A stretch of 64,000 nt of DNA, taken from positions 868,001-932,000 of the forward strand of contig NZ_JAFBBV010000001.1 in assembly GCF_016907365.1 (NCBI RefSeq). The letters run 5' to 3'. Both the position numbers and the translations under genes were made by a program. Within the stretch, counting starts at the first letter, position 1; every line of letters starts with the position of its first letter. Source of the stretch: Oerskovia paurometabola. Its GTDB lineage: Bacteria; Actinomycetota; Actinomycetes; Actinomycetales; Cellulomonadaceae. Below the pieces are notes generated by a model. The model was not told where the DNA came from and did not search any database. It saw nothing but the letters and a program-made list of their open reading frames with translations. Shown here one piece after another: positions 1 through 8,900 of this stretch.

Positions 1-821
1 TGAACGGGGGCTTCATCACGGCCGGGCACTGCGGCACGGTCGGCACCCGCACCTCGGGGCCGGGCGGCACGTTCCGCGGGTCGAGCTTCCCCGGCAACGA
101 CTACGCCTGGGTGCAGGTCGACGCGGGGAACACCCCGGTCGGTGCGGTCAACAACTACAGCGGCGGGCGCGTCGCGGTCGCGGGCTCGACGGCCGCGCCC
201 GTAGGGGCCTCCGTCTGCCGGTCCGGCTCCACGACGGGCTGGCACTGCGGGACCATCGCGGCCTACAACAGCTCGGTGACCTACCCGCAGGGAACCGTCT
301 CGGGGCTCATCCGCACGAACGTGTGCGCCGAGCCCGGCGACTCGGGCGGCTCGCTCCTCGCGGGCAACCAGGCGCAGGGGGTGACCTCGGGCGGGTCGGG
401 CAACTGCTCGTCGGGCGGGACGACGTACTTCCAGCCCGTCAACGAGGCGCTCGGGGCGTACGGGCTCACGCTCGTGACCTCGGGCGGTGGGGGCACCGAG
501 CCGCCGCCGGCCGGGTGCCCGGGCTATGCCCGGACCTACCAGGGCAGCGTCTCGGCCGGGACCTCGGTCGCGCAGCCGAACGGTTCGTACGTCACGGCAG
601 GCAACGGGACGCACCGGGTGTGCCTGAGCGGCCCGGCGGGCACGGACCTCGACCTGTACCTGCAGAAGTGGAACGGGTCCGCGTGGGCGAACGTCGCACA
701 GTCGACGTCGTCCGGCGCGGCTGAGGCGATCACGTACGCAGGGACCGCCGGGTACTACCGGTACGTGGTCCACGCGTACGCGGGCTCGGGCGCGTACACG
801 CTGGGAGCGACGACGCCGTAG
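1..821 (+). CDS. Secreted S1-family serine protease, 5' end missing
   Basis: This is the C-terminal part of a chymotrypsin-fold serine protease of the streptogrisin/alpha-lytic type. The frame is open from base 3; the start, signal peptide and pro-region lie left of the window. The triad is visible: His in ITAGHC, Asp in FPGNDYAWV and Ser in EPGDSGGS. The catalytic domain closely resembles my recollection of the secreted Cellulomonas 69B4 protease, including the segments around NNYSGGRV and TTGWHCGTI. After a Gly-rich linker (about base 482) there is a C-terminal domain of about 100 residues resembling bacterial pre-peptidase C-terminal (PPC) domains, which are often cleaved off or bind substrate. 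It should degrade extracellular protein. The stop is at 819-821, and a long palindrome follows 10 bases later. Confidence 0.9.
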   Translation, partial: NGGFITAGHCGTVGTRTSGPGGTFRGSSFPGNDYAWVQVDAGNTPVGAVNNYSGGRVAVAGSTAAPVGASVCRSGSTTGWHCGTIAAYNSSVTYPQGTVSGLIRTNVCAEPGDSGGSLLAGNQAQGVTSGGSGNCSSGGTTYFQPVNEALGAYGLTLVTSGGGGTEPPPAGCPGYARTYQGSVSAGTSVAQPNGSYVTAGNGTHRVCLSGPAGTDLDLYLQKWNGSAWANVAQSTSSGAAEAITYAGTAGYYRYVVHAYAGSGAYTLGATTP

Positions 822-831
822 CCCCCTCGGT

Positions 832-886
832 CGAGAACGGGGTTGAGGTCGCTACCGGTCCGTTGGCGACCTCGACCCCGTTCTCG
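832..886. repeat. Intergenic palindrome, GGGGTTGAGGTCG family, copy 1
   Basis: Arms 832-852 and 866-886 (21 bp, one G-U type mismatch) flank a 13-base loop. The core is GAGAACGGGGTTGAGGTCG. The element lies 10 bases after the protease stop and has no U-tract. Bases 841-911, including 25 bases beyond the hairpin, recur at 1675-1745 with three differences. Confidence 0.9.
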
Positions 887-966
887 GCACCTTGGACGGA
901 CGCCGACGGCATGACCGGTCGGCGAAGTCCGTGGACACAGGGGCTCGCACCCTGCATCGTCGTCCC

Positions 967-1644
967 ATGACTCGACGCGACGACCCGATGAGCTCCCGGC
1001 ACTGGGCGGGGGGCTTCTACGAGCTCGCCCTGGTGGTGGAGCACCCCGACGACGATCACCTCGTCGACCTGGTCGCCGCCCTCGTCGCCGCCGTCGGCCT
1101 CTCACGTCTCACGGTCGTCGACGGCACGGTCGAGGCCCGCGTGGCCTCGGAGGACCGGGCGGGGGTCCGGGCAGCCGGTGGGGCACTCGTCCGAGGGGTG
1201 CACCTGCGCGGCGTGGCGCGCCTTCCGGGAGGTGGAGAGTCGTCGTGCGGGATCCTGCTCCTTCGGGGAGAGCGCGAGGACGGCGACGCCCGTGGTGCGG
1301 CGCCTGGCCCGAGCCTCGACGTCGGGGGACCGGACTGGTTGGTCCTCTACCTTCCCCTCGCGGGGCTCGACGCCGGGGGTGTCGAGGTCGACGGGTTCCC
1401 GTTCGATGACCGCTCGGGGGCCGAGTCCCTCACGTGGCGCCGCCCCCTCGACGAATGGTTGGCCGGAGTCTGTCGCTCGGTGCACCGGACCGTCCCGTTC
1501 GGGCGCGCCGTGATCGGGTTCGAGGTCGCGGGCGACGACGACGGCCTGGTCGAGCCGGACCGGCTCGCTCCCGCCGCTCCACGGGACCGGGCGCATCTCG
1601 TCGTGGGACCGGCCGGGCTGACCTACGTCGCGGCGGAGCGCTGA
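967..1644 (+). CDS. Hypothetical protein, 225 aa
   Basis: I do not recognise this family. The product has no signal peptide, no clear membrane segment and no nucleotide-binding motif. It reads as an acidic, soluble alpha/beta protein with a hydrophobic core strand around WLVLYLPLAG. The chosen ATG (967) begins MTRRDDPMSSRHW; an ATG at 988 and an upstream ATG at 892 are also in frame. The 892 start is unlikely because it would put codons inside the conserved repeat at 841-911. The gene is bracketed by two near-identical 71-bp direct repeats (841-911 and 1675-1745), so gene plus repeat looks like a duplicated or inserted unit. It is probably monocistronic. Confidence 0.7.
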   Translation: MTRRDDPMSSRHWAGGFYELALVVEHPDDDHLVDLVAALVAAVGLSRLTVVDGTVEARVASEDRAGVRAAGGALVRGVHLRGVARLPGGGESSCGILLLRGEREDGDARGAAPGPSLDVGGPDWLVLYLPLAGLDAGGVEVDGFPFDDRSGAESLTWRRPLDEWLAGVCRSVHRTVPFGRAVIGFEVAGDDDGLVEPDRLAPAAPRDRAHLVVGPAGLTYVAAER

Positions 1645-1665
1645 CGCGTACGTAGCGCCCCAGGT

Positions 1666-1720
1666 CGAAAACGAGGTTGAGGTCGCTACCGGTCCGGTGG
1701 CGACCTCAACCCCGTTCTCA
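1666..1720. repeat. Intergenic palindrome, GGGGTTGAGGTCG family, copy 2
   Basis: Arms 1666-1686 and 1700-1720 (21 bp, three mismatches) flank a 13-base loop. The element lies 21 bases after the preceding stop. The surrounding 1675-1745 matches 841-911 in 68 of 71 positions, including non-palindromic sequence 3' of the hairpin. Confidence 0.88.
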
Positions 1721-1789
1721 GCACCTTGGACGGACGCCGACGGCACGTCCAGCGAGCCTCGCGGTCGGCGAGGGCCTAGTCTCACGATC

Positions 1790-2296
1790 GTGCTGATCGC
1801 CATGGCGGGACTGCCCGGAACCGGCAAGAGTCGACTCGCGCGCCTCCTCGCGCGCGACCTGAGGGCGGTGATGCTCAGCGTCGACCCCGTCGAGGACGCT
1901 TTCCTGCGCGCGGGTGCGGTGCACGATGACGTCACGGGCCTGGGCGCGTACCTCGCCGTCGAGGCTGCTGCCGAGGAGAACCTGCTCCTGGGCCACGCCG
2001 TGATCGTCGACGCGGTCAACGACCACCCCGCGGCCCGGCAGCAGTGGGTCGACCTCGCGGCGCGGGCGGCCACCCGGCTCTGGTTCGTCGAGGTCTACCT
2101 CGCGGACGAGGAGCTGCACCGCGAGCGCCTCGTGACCCGGGGCACGCGGTACCCGTCGCTCCCGGAGCCCGGGTGGGACTCGCTCGCCGAGCGGGCCAGG
2201 GCGCTCGCGGGCTGGACCGACCCGCGCCTGCGGCTCGACGCCTCGCTCGACGACGCGGAGCTTCTCGCGGCGGCCAAGGACTGGCTGGACGGCTGA
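1790..2296 (+). CDS. AAA-family P-loop ATPase / small kinase-like protein
   Basis: The product is about 168 aa and starts with an N-terminal Walker A, AGLPGTGKS, directly after a short hydrophobic strand. This is the arrangement of single-domain P-loop kinases (gluconate kinase, APS kinase, zeta-toxin-like and polynucleotide-kinase-like proteins). A DAVNDHPAARQQW segment follows the second strand and may carry the acceptor-side Asp. A basic region, HRERLVTRGTRYP, resembles the lid Arg residues of such kinases. The substrate cannot be read from sequence. The start is GTG 1790, seven bases after a TAGTCT -10-like hexamer, so the mRNA may be leaderless; ATG 1802 is the alternative. A composite palindrome follows 22 bases after the stop. 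Confidence 0.8.
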   Translation: MLIAMAGLPGTGKSRLARLLARDLRAVMLSVDPVEDAFLRAGAVHDDVTGLGAYLAVEAAAEENLLLGHAVIVDAVNDHPAARQQWVDLAARAATRLWFVEVYLADEELHRERLVTRGTRYPSLPEPGWDSLAERARALAGWTDPRLRLDASLDDAELLAAAKDWLDG

Positions 2297-2318
2297 GCCC
2301 CGCCCGCCCAGCCTCGCT

Positions 2319-2400
2319 GCCGACCATGCGGTTGGCGTCGGAATCCGGCCGGGACGGGACGCCAACCGCATGGTCGGCAGGCGCCAACCGCATGCTCGGC
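2319..2400. repeat. 82-bp composite palindrome, CATGCGGTTGGCGTC family, copy A
   Basis: A perfect 21-bp inverted repeat (2319-2339 / 2358-2378) has an 18-base loop and is followed by an extra copy of the right arm at 2381-2400. The same left-loop-right-right architecture and the same loop length occur at 9485-9566, with about 69 of 82 positions identical. This copy lies between a plus-strand and a minus-strand gene. Confidence 0.9.
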
Positions 2401-2414
2401 CAGCCTCTCCGTCC

Positions 2415-3149
2415 TTATGCCCCGTCCGACCGGTAGCCACCCATCCGGTCCGCCGGGATCGTCAAGCCCACGGCGCGGTCCGCAGCCGAACCTGCGCGGT
2501 CCGCGGCCGCCGGCTCGGCAACGTCCACCGAGGCCGGCACCTCGCCCCGCCCGGCACCCGCGTCCTTCGCCTCGCTCCCGAGCCCGAGCAGCACCCACAC
2601 GGGACCGAACACGACCCACGCCCCGAGCACGATCGAGACCCGCAGCGCCCAGGCCCACAGCGGGTCGTCGGGCCACTGCGCGGGCGGGAGCAGGCCGTCG
2701 TCCGCGACGACCGACAGGGTGCTGATGACTCCGAGCGCGATCACGGCGGCGATCAGCGCCTTGCCGAGCTCGCGCATCTCGTGCACGAGCCCCGCCAGGC
2801 CGTCCTTGGGGGGCTTGACGGGCGCGGGCCCGTCACCGAACCAGTGCGCGGCGCGGACGTCGGCCCACGAGACGATCGAGTGCCCGAACGCGACCGTGAA
2901 CCCCAGGTAGACGGCCGCGAGCCCGTGCACGGCCTCGGGCGGCGACCCGCTCGCGACGTCCGCGATCGACACGGTCACGAGCAGCAGGTCGATGAGGGGC
3001 ACGCTGAGCAGCAGGACCGTGCTGAGCCGCCGACGGTGCAGCACGTACCGTGAGATCAGTCCCGCGCCGAGCACGACCCAGAAGCCGACCTCGCACGCGA
3101 GGATCAGCAGGACCAGCGGGTTCTCCAGGAGGCTCGACATGGTGTCCAT
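2415..3149 (-). CDS. Polytopic membrane protein of unknown function, 244 aa
   Basis: The product is an integral membrane protein with about five hydrophobic segments, near LVLLILACEVGFWVVLGAG, LSTVLLLSVPLIDLLLV, AVYLGFTVAFGH, a fourth around LIAAVIALGVI and a fifth around LGAWVVFGPVWVLLG. It has a charged, Ala/Pro-rich cytoplasmic tail. The N-terminal half is typical of an uncharacterised actinobacterial membrane protein family; I cannot assign a function. The start is the Met of MDTMSSLLENP (3149), with Met 3140 as an alternative. It is divergent from jetA with 254 bases between them. It shares the segment between the two 82-bp repeats with jetABC, so it may belong to the same cassette. Confidence 0.75.
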   Translation of the reverse strand: MDTMSSLLENPLVLLILACEVGFWVVLGAGLISRYVLHRRRLSTVLLLSVPLIDLLLVTVSIADVASGSPPEAVHGLAAVYLGFTVAFGHSIVSWADVRAAHWFGDGPAPVKPPKDGLAGLVHEMRELGKALIAAVIALGVISTLSVVADDGLLPPAQWPDDPLWAWALRVSIVLGAWVVFGPVWVLLGLGSEAKDAGAGRGEVPASVDVAEPAAADRAGSAADRAVGLTIPADRMGGYRSDGA

Positions 3150-3293
3150 GCTGGTCGGGTGCCGGCCCGACGGCGTCGCCCACCTCGCCGATCTTCGCTC
3201 GCCGCGCGTACATCGTTCGACGGAGGGACCCGGTCGGCGGCAGCAGGGGCGTCGGGTGACCGTGCCGATCCCTGGATCGTGGGACCCGGCGCC

Positions 3294-3299
3294 TAGGAT
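3294..3299 (+). promoter_or_regulatory. Possible -10 box for jetABC
   Basis: TAGGAT lies about 105 bases before the jetA GTG. No convincing -35 is seen. If used, the jet mRNA has a leader of roughly 98 bases, unlike the leaderless genes elsewhere in the window. Confidence 0.3.
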
Positions 3300-3403
3300 G
3301 CTCGGTGCGGCTGATCGTGCGATCCCCTGCGGCGACCGCCCCGACCGGCGCACGACCCAGCCCCCGGTCGACACCGACACCGGACACGCGCGAGAGGGCC
3401 TGA

Positions 3404-5266
3404 GTGCAGCACGACGACATCGACGCCCTGCGGCGCACCCCCGCCTGGCGCCTCCTGCGCTCGGACAACGCGCCGCTCGCACTGAGCTTCCTCGGCACGG
3501 TCTTCGTCGAGCAGAACGTCCGCTCGATCGGTGAGGCCGAGCTGGTCTCCCTCCTGGACGACGCGCTGTACGCGATCGACGGGCCCGTCCCTGCCCGCGT
3601 GCAGCCCCGGCCCGTGACCGAGGGTGACGAGCCCGCGACGGGGAGCGACGTCGTCGGGCAGGAGGGGGCGGACGCCGAAGGGCAGGCCGCGGCTGGGGCG
3701 CGCCGGTACCCGCGCTCGCCCAAGGCGTACCTCGACCACTGGTCCGCACCCGAGCAGGGCTGGCTGCGCAAGTTCTACCCGACGGGTTCGGAGGAGGCGC
3801 ACTACGACGCGACCCCGGCCGTCGAGAAGGCCGTCTCGTGGGTCTCCGCGCTGCGCGAGCGGAGCTTCGTGGGTACGGAGTCGCGCCTCAACACGGTCTT
3901 CGAGCTGTTGCGCCAGCTCACGGTCGGCACCGAGTCCGACGCCGACGCGCGCCTGCGCGAGCTCGAGGCGCGGCGGGCACGGATCGACGAGGAGATCGAG
4001 CGCGTGCGCGCGGGCCAGCTCTCGCTGCTCGACGCCGCGGCCCAGCGCGACCGGTACCAGCAGCTCACGGGCACGGCCGCGGACCTGCTCGCGGACTTCC
4101 GCGAGGTCGAGGCGAACTTCCGGACCCTCGATCGCGAGATGCGCGAGCGCATCACGGGCTGGGACGGCGCCAAGGGCGACCTGCTGGACGCCGTCGTCGG
4201 GAGCAGGTCCGCGATCGCGGACTCGGACCAGGGGCGCAGCTTCCACGCGTTCTACGACTTCCTCCTGGACCGCCAGCGGCAGGAGGAGTTCGCCGAGCTC
4301 GTCGAGAAGGTCCAGGCGCTGCCCGCGCTCGAGGAGCAGGTCGGGGACGACGGCGAGGCCTCTCCCGGCGTCACGGGTCGTGCGGCCGGACGCCGCCTGC
4401 GCCGCATCCACTACGACTGGCTCGACGCGGGCGAGCGCACGCAGTCGACCGTGCGCGTCCTGTCCGAGCAGCTCCGCCGCTTCCTCGACGACCAGGTGTG
4501 GCTCGAGAACCGGCGCGTCATCGACGTGCTGCGCAGCATCGAGTCGCGCGCCCTCGCGCTGCGCGACACACCGGACCGCCTGCGGCTCGGTGCGGACGAG
4601 ACCGGGCCGCTCGCGACGACCATGGACGCGACCTCGGTCGACGTGCACCTGCCGACCGAACGCCCCCTCTATCGGCCCCAGCACCAGGAGCCGCTCGCGA
4701 GCGAGGGCGTGACCGCGGGCGTCGCCGACTTCGACGCATCGGCCCTGTTCACCCAGGTCCACGTCGACCCCGAGCGTCTGAGCCGCACCGTCCGTGACGC
4801 GCTGCGCCGTCGGGGCCAGGTCTCGCTCGCGCAGCTCGTCGAGGAGAACCCGCTCGAGCAGGGGCTCGCGGAGCTCGTGACGTACCTGTCGCTCGACGAC
4901 CCGCGCTTCGCCGTCGTGCACGACCCTGCGCACATCGACGAGGTGCGGTGGGTCGTCGACGTCGCCGACGACCCGGTGCCGGGCGGCCTCGGCGGGGCGC
5001 CCGTCGGCGAGGGCGAGACCACCGAGGCAACGGCCGCCGAGGCCGTCCCGGCCGTGGACGAGGACGGGTTCCCGGTGCGACCCGCCGGGCCGCGCGTGCG
5101 CGTCGCCCGCGTCCCGCGCGTCACGTTCGCCCGGACGGGGGCCAAGGACCTCGCGGGCGCGGTCGCCCGCTCGCTCGCGCAGGCGCCGCCCGCCGCACCC
5201 GACCAGCAGTCCGCCCCGCCCAGCCCGCCGTCCGACCAGCCGTCTCCCCAGGAGGGAACCCCGTGA
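3404..5266 (+). CDS. jetA: JetA, Wadjet/MksF-like kleisin (DUF3375)
   Basis: This 620-aa DUF3375 protein is the kleisin-like subunit of Wadjet (JetA) and Mks (MksF) SMC complexes, which bridges the JetC heads. The N-terminus (DIDALRRTPAWRLLRSDNAPLALSFL, family-typical winged-helix region) is followed by a charged helical stretch around residues 170-215, rich in ELEARRARIDEE-type heptads. An acidic, Pro-rich tail covers the last 70 or so residues. GTG 3404 is preceded by GAGAGG at a good distance. It overlaps jetB by four bases (GTGA), so translation is coupled. In Wadjet the complex extrudes DNA loops and recognises small circular plasmids; in MukBEF/MksBEF relatives it organises chromosomes. 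Identity is firm from family order and sequence character; function here depends on the missing fourth subunit. Confidence 0.9.
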   Translation: MQHDDIDALRRTPAWRLLRSDNAPLALSFLGTVFVEQNVRSIGEAELVSLLDDALYAIDGPVPARVQPRPVTEGDEPATGSDVVGQEGADAEGQAAAGARRYPRSPKAYLDHWSAPEQGWLRKFYPTGSEEAHYDATPAVEKAVSWVSALRERSFVGTESRLNTVFELLRQLTVGTESDADARLRELEARRARIDEEIERVRAGQLSLLDAAAQRDRYQQLTGTAADLLADFREVEANFRTLDREMRERITGWDGAKGDLLDAVVGSRSAIADSDQGRSFHAFYDFLLDRQRQEEFAELVEKVQALPALEEQVGDDGEASPGVTGRAAGRRLRRIHYDWLDAGERTQSTVRVLSEQLRRFLDDQVWLENRRVIDVLRSIESRALALRDTPDRLRLGADETGPLATTMDATSVDVHLPTERPLYRPQHQEPLASEGVTAGVADFDASALFTQVHVDPERLSRTVRDALRRRGQVSLAQLVEENPLEQGLAELVTYLSLDDPRFAVVHDPAHIDEVRWVVDVADDPVPGGLGGAPVGEGETTEATAAEAVPAVDEDGFPVRPAGPRVRVARVPRVTFARTGAKDLAGAVARSLAQAPPAAPDQQSAPPSPPSDQPSPQEGTP

Positions 5267-5985
5267 GCCAGCAGCCCGTCCGGACCGAACGTCCCGGGCA
5301 GACCGGTGGGCCCAGCCCCGAGCTCTCGCTCGTCGTGACCTCGCTCGTGAAGGGCGTCGTCTACCGCGAGGCCGGCACGCGCACGTGGCGCGACCTGCTC
5401 GCGCTCGAGGCGCAGGCGCGGGACTTCGTCGCGACGCTGGGCCTGGAGATCGTGATCGACGAGTCCGAGGGGTACGCGTACCTGCGCGCGCAGCCCGAGG
5501 ACGAGCACGACGGCACCTTCATCCCGCGCCTCGTCGCGCGCCGCGAGCTGTCGTTCGACGTGAGCCTGCTGCTCGCGCTGCTGCGCAAGCGCCTCGCGCA
5601 GTTCGACTCCGAGGGCGGTGACACGCGCCTGGTCCTGACGCGCGACGAGATCGTGGACCTCGTCAAGGTCTTCCTGCCCGGGTCCAGCAACGAGGCCCGC
5701 GCGCGCGACCGTGTCGAGGCCAACGTGCGCCGCGTGGTCGAGCTCGGCTTCCTGCGACCGGTGCCCGACACCCCGGACACGTACGAGGTGCGGCGCATCC
5801 TCAAGGCGTTCGTCGACGGACAGTGGCTCGCCGACTTCGACGCGCGCCTCGCGGAGTACGCGGCTGAGCTCGCGTCGCGCGACGGGGGAGCGCTCCTGCC
5901 CGACGGCGGAGCACCCGTGGGTGCGCCGACCATGCGCATGCTCGGCACCGAGCCCGGCACCGGCACCACCCACGAGGAGGCCTGA
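5263..5985 (+). CDS. jetB: JetB, Wadjet/MksE-like subunit (DUF4194)
   Basis: This 240-aa DUF4194 protein corresponds to MksE/JetB, the kleisin-binding tandem winged-helix (KITE) subunit. The central part shows the expected alternation of helices and strands (LVKGVVYRE, LLALEAQARDFVATLGLEIVI, YAYLRAQ, SFDVSLLLALLRKRL, EIVDLVKVFLP). The start is GTG 5263, which overlaps the jetA stop and has GGAGG at 5251-5255. Its TGA shares a base with the jetC ATG (TGATG). The last 40 residues are a Gly/Pro/Thr-rich tail. It acts in the cytoplasm with JetA and JetC. Confidence 0.9.
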   Translation: MSQQPVRTERPGQTGGPSPELSLVVTSLVKGVVYREAGTRTWRDLLALEAQARDFVATLGLEIVIDESEGYAYLRAQPEDEHDGTFIPRLVARRELSFDVSLLLALLRKRLAQFDSEGGDTRLVLTRDEIVDLVKVFLPGSSNEARARDRVEANVRRVVELGFLRPVPDTPDTYEVRRILKAFVDGQWLADFDARLAEYAAELASRDGGALLPDGGAPVGAPTMRMLGTEPGTGTTHEEA

Positions 5986-8900
5986 TGGCCGAGGCACTGT
6001 TCAGCGCGGTCGAGCTGCACGACGCGGCGGCGGACCTGGACCAGCGGTCGGGCTACCGCCTCGAACGCCTCGAGGTCCTCAACTGGGGCACGTTCGACAA
6101 GTACGCGTGGAGCTTCGAGCTCGAAGGGCGCAACGCGCTGCTCACGGGGGACATCGGCTCGGGCAAGTCGACCATCGTCGACGCCATCACGACGCTGCTG
6201 CTCCCCGCGAACCGCATCAGCTACAACAAGGCCGCGGGCGCCGACACGCGCGAGCGCACGCTGCGCTCCTACGTCGCGGGGCACTACAAGTCCGAGCGCA
6301 ACGAGGTCACCGGCGCCTCCCGGCACGTGGGCCTGCGCCGCGGCCACACCTACTCGGTCATCCTGGGCGAGTTCGCCAACCGCGGCTTCGACTCGCGCGC
6401 CGTGCTGGCCCAGGTGTTCTGGCTCAAGGACGGCGCGCAGGGCCAGCCCGAGCGCTTCTACGTCACGAGCACCTCGCCCATGACGATCGCCGACGACTTC
6501 GCGGGCTTCGACGGGGACATCAACGTCCTGCGCCGCCGCCTGCGCGAGTCCGGCGCGCAGATCCGCGACCACTTCCCGGAGTACGGGCGCGACTTCCGCC
6601 GCCTGCTCGGCATCGAGTCCGAGCAGGCCATGGAGCTGTTCCACCAGACGGTGTCGATGAAGTCGGTCGGCGACCTCAACGAGTTCGTGCGCGAGCACAT
6701 GCTCGAGCCGTTCGACGCGGCCCGCTGGACCGAGAAGCTCGTCGCGCACTTCGACGACCTCACGAGCGCGCACGACGCCGTCGTCAAGGCCCGTGCGCAG
6801 ATCGACCAGCTCGCCCCCCTGCTCGCCGACGCCGACGCGTACGACGCCGCGGGGGAGCAGGTGCGGACCCTGTCCGCGCAGCGCGAGGCCCTGCGGGGCT
6901 TCACCGCAGGCCGCCGGGTCGAGGCACTCGACGCGCGCATCGGCGAGCTCGAGGCGTCGATCGCGGCCCGCGCCGACGGGCTCGACCGGCTCAAGGAGGA
7001 GCTCGCGCTGCTCGACGCCGAGCGCCAGCGCCTCGAGGTCGAGCGCGCCGGGCACGGCGGAGACCGCCTCGCGCAGATCGAGGGCGAGGTCGCCCGCCGC
7101 GAGGTCGAACGCGCCGAGCGCCGCGCCAAGGCCGACGAGTACGCGCGCTACCTCGCCGCGGCGGGCCTGGAGACCGTGGCGTCACGCGACGAGTTCACGG
7201 CCCTGCGCGAGCGCGCTGCCGACCTCCAGTCGGACGCGCAGGACGCCCTCGGCGAGATCGAGGGACGGGCCGGGGAGGTCGCGGCCGAGCTGCGCGCGGT
7301 CGAGGCCGAGGCCCGCGAGATCAACGCCGAGCTGAGGTCCCTGGCCGACCGCGAGTCCAACCTGCCCCGCGCGAGCCTGGACCTGCGTGCCCGCCTGTGC
7401 TCCGACGTCGGGCTCACGGACGCCGACCTGCCCTTCGCAGGGGAGCTCGTCGGCGTGCGTGCCGAGCACGCCGAGTGGGAGGGGGCCGCCGAGCGTGTGC
7501 TGCGCGGCTTCGCGCTCTCGCTCCTCGTGCCCGCCCAGCACTACGACGCCGTCTCGGCATGGATCAACGCGCACGACCTGCGGTCAAAGCTCGTCTACCA
7601 CCGGGTGCCCGCGCCCGCCGGCGGCCGCTCGGGGAAGGGACGCGGCGCCGTCGGGACACCTGCGAGCCGGGACGACGGGCCGCTCCTCGCGGACCTGCTC
7701 GAGGTCAAGGACGGCGACCTCGCGACCTGGCTGAGCGACGAGCTCGAACGCCGCGCGGACTACGTGTGCGCCGACACGCTCGCCGACTTCCAGCGTGTGC
7801 CGCGCGCCGTGACGCGCGAGGGCCAGGTCAAGCACTCGGCGAGCCACCACGAGAAGGACGACCGTCGTGCCGTCCGCGACCGCAGCGGCTACGTCCTCGG
7901 CTGGAGCAACCAGGCCAAGATCGACGCGCTGCTCGAGGAGGCCACCGACGTCGCGACGCGGCGCACGGCCCTCGAGGAGCGCCGCGACGAGGTCGGGCGC
8001 GAGAAGAACGCGGCGATCTCACGCTCGGGCGCGCTCAACCGGCTCGACGTGTTCCGCGAGTGGCGCGAGCTCGACTGGGAGGAGCCCGTGCGCGCGATCG
8101 CCGAGCTCCACGAGGAGAAGCGCCGCATCGAGGGCGCGTCGACCGAGCTCAGCCGCATCGCCGACCAGCTCCGCGACCTCGCACGCCGGGCCGCGGGCAT
8201 CGCGTCCGAGCGCGACGCGCTGCTCTCCGCGGCCGGTGCCGACAAGCACGCGCTCGACAGCGCCCGCGCGCAGCGCGACCGGTCGGCACGCGTCCTGACC
8301 GAGCAGGGACCGCTCGACGCGGAGCTCGTCGACGAGCTCGCCCGGATGTTCGACGCCGAGGCCGACGCCCAGGCCACCGCTCAGGGTGGCGCGCCGGGCG
8401 ACGTCGAGCCCGACGCGGTCGAGAGCGCGCTGCGCACCCGGCTCACGAGCCGGGTCGAGGAGGCGCAGGCTCGCCAGGGCCAGCTCGGGACACGCATCGC
8501 CGCGCAGATGACGGCGTTCCGCGCCGCGTACCCGGTCGAGACGACCGAGCTCGACAACGACGTGCGCTCCGCCCCCGAGTACCGGGCGCTGCACGAGCGG
8601 CTCACGCGCGACGACCTGCCGCGCTTCGAGGTCGACTTCAAGACGTACCTCAACACCAACACGATCCGCGACATCGCGGGCTTCCACGCCGAGCTGTCCA
8701 AGCAGGCAGACCTCATCCGCGAGCGCGTCGAGATCATCAACGACTCGCTGCGCGCGATCGACTACAACCCCGGCCGGTACATCCGCCTCGAGATGGCGCC
8801 CACGCCCAACACCGAGGTGCGCGAGTTCCGGGCGGACCTGCGGGCGTGCACCGACGGCGCCCTGGGGCTCGACCTCGAGGGGCGTCGCGACGAGGACACG

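Noticed and set aside
892..966. Upstream ATG at 892 as the start of the unknown 225-aa protein
   Set aside because: It would make the conserved repeat 841-911 coding, while the second repeat copy is clearly non-coding.
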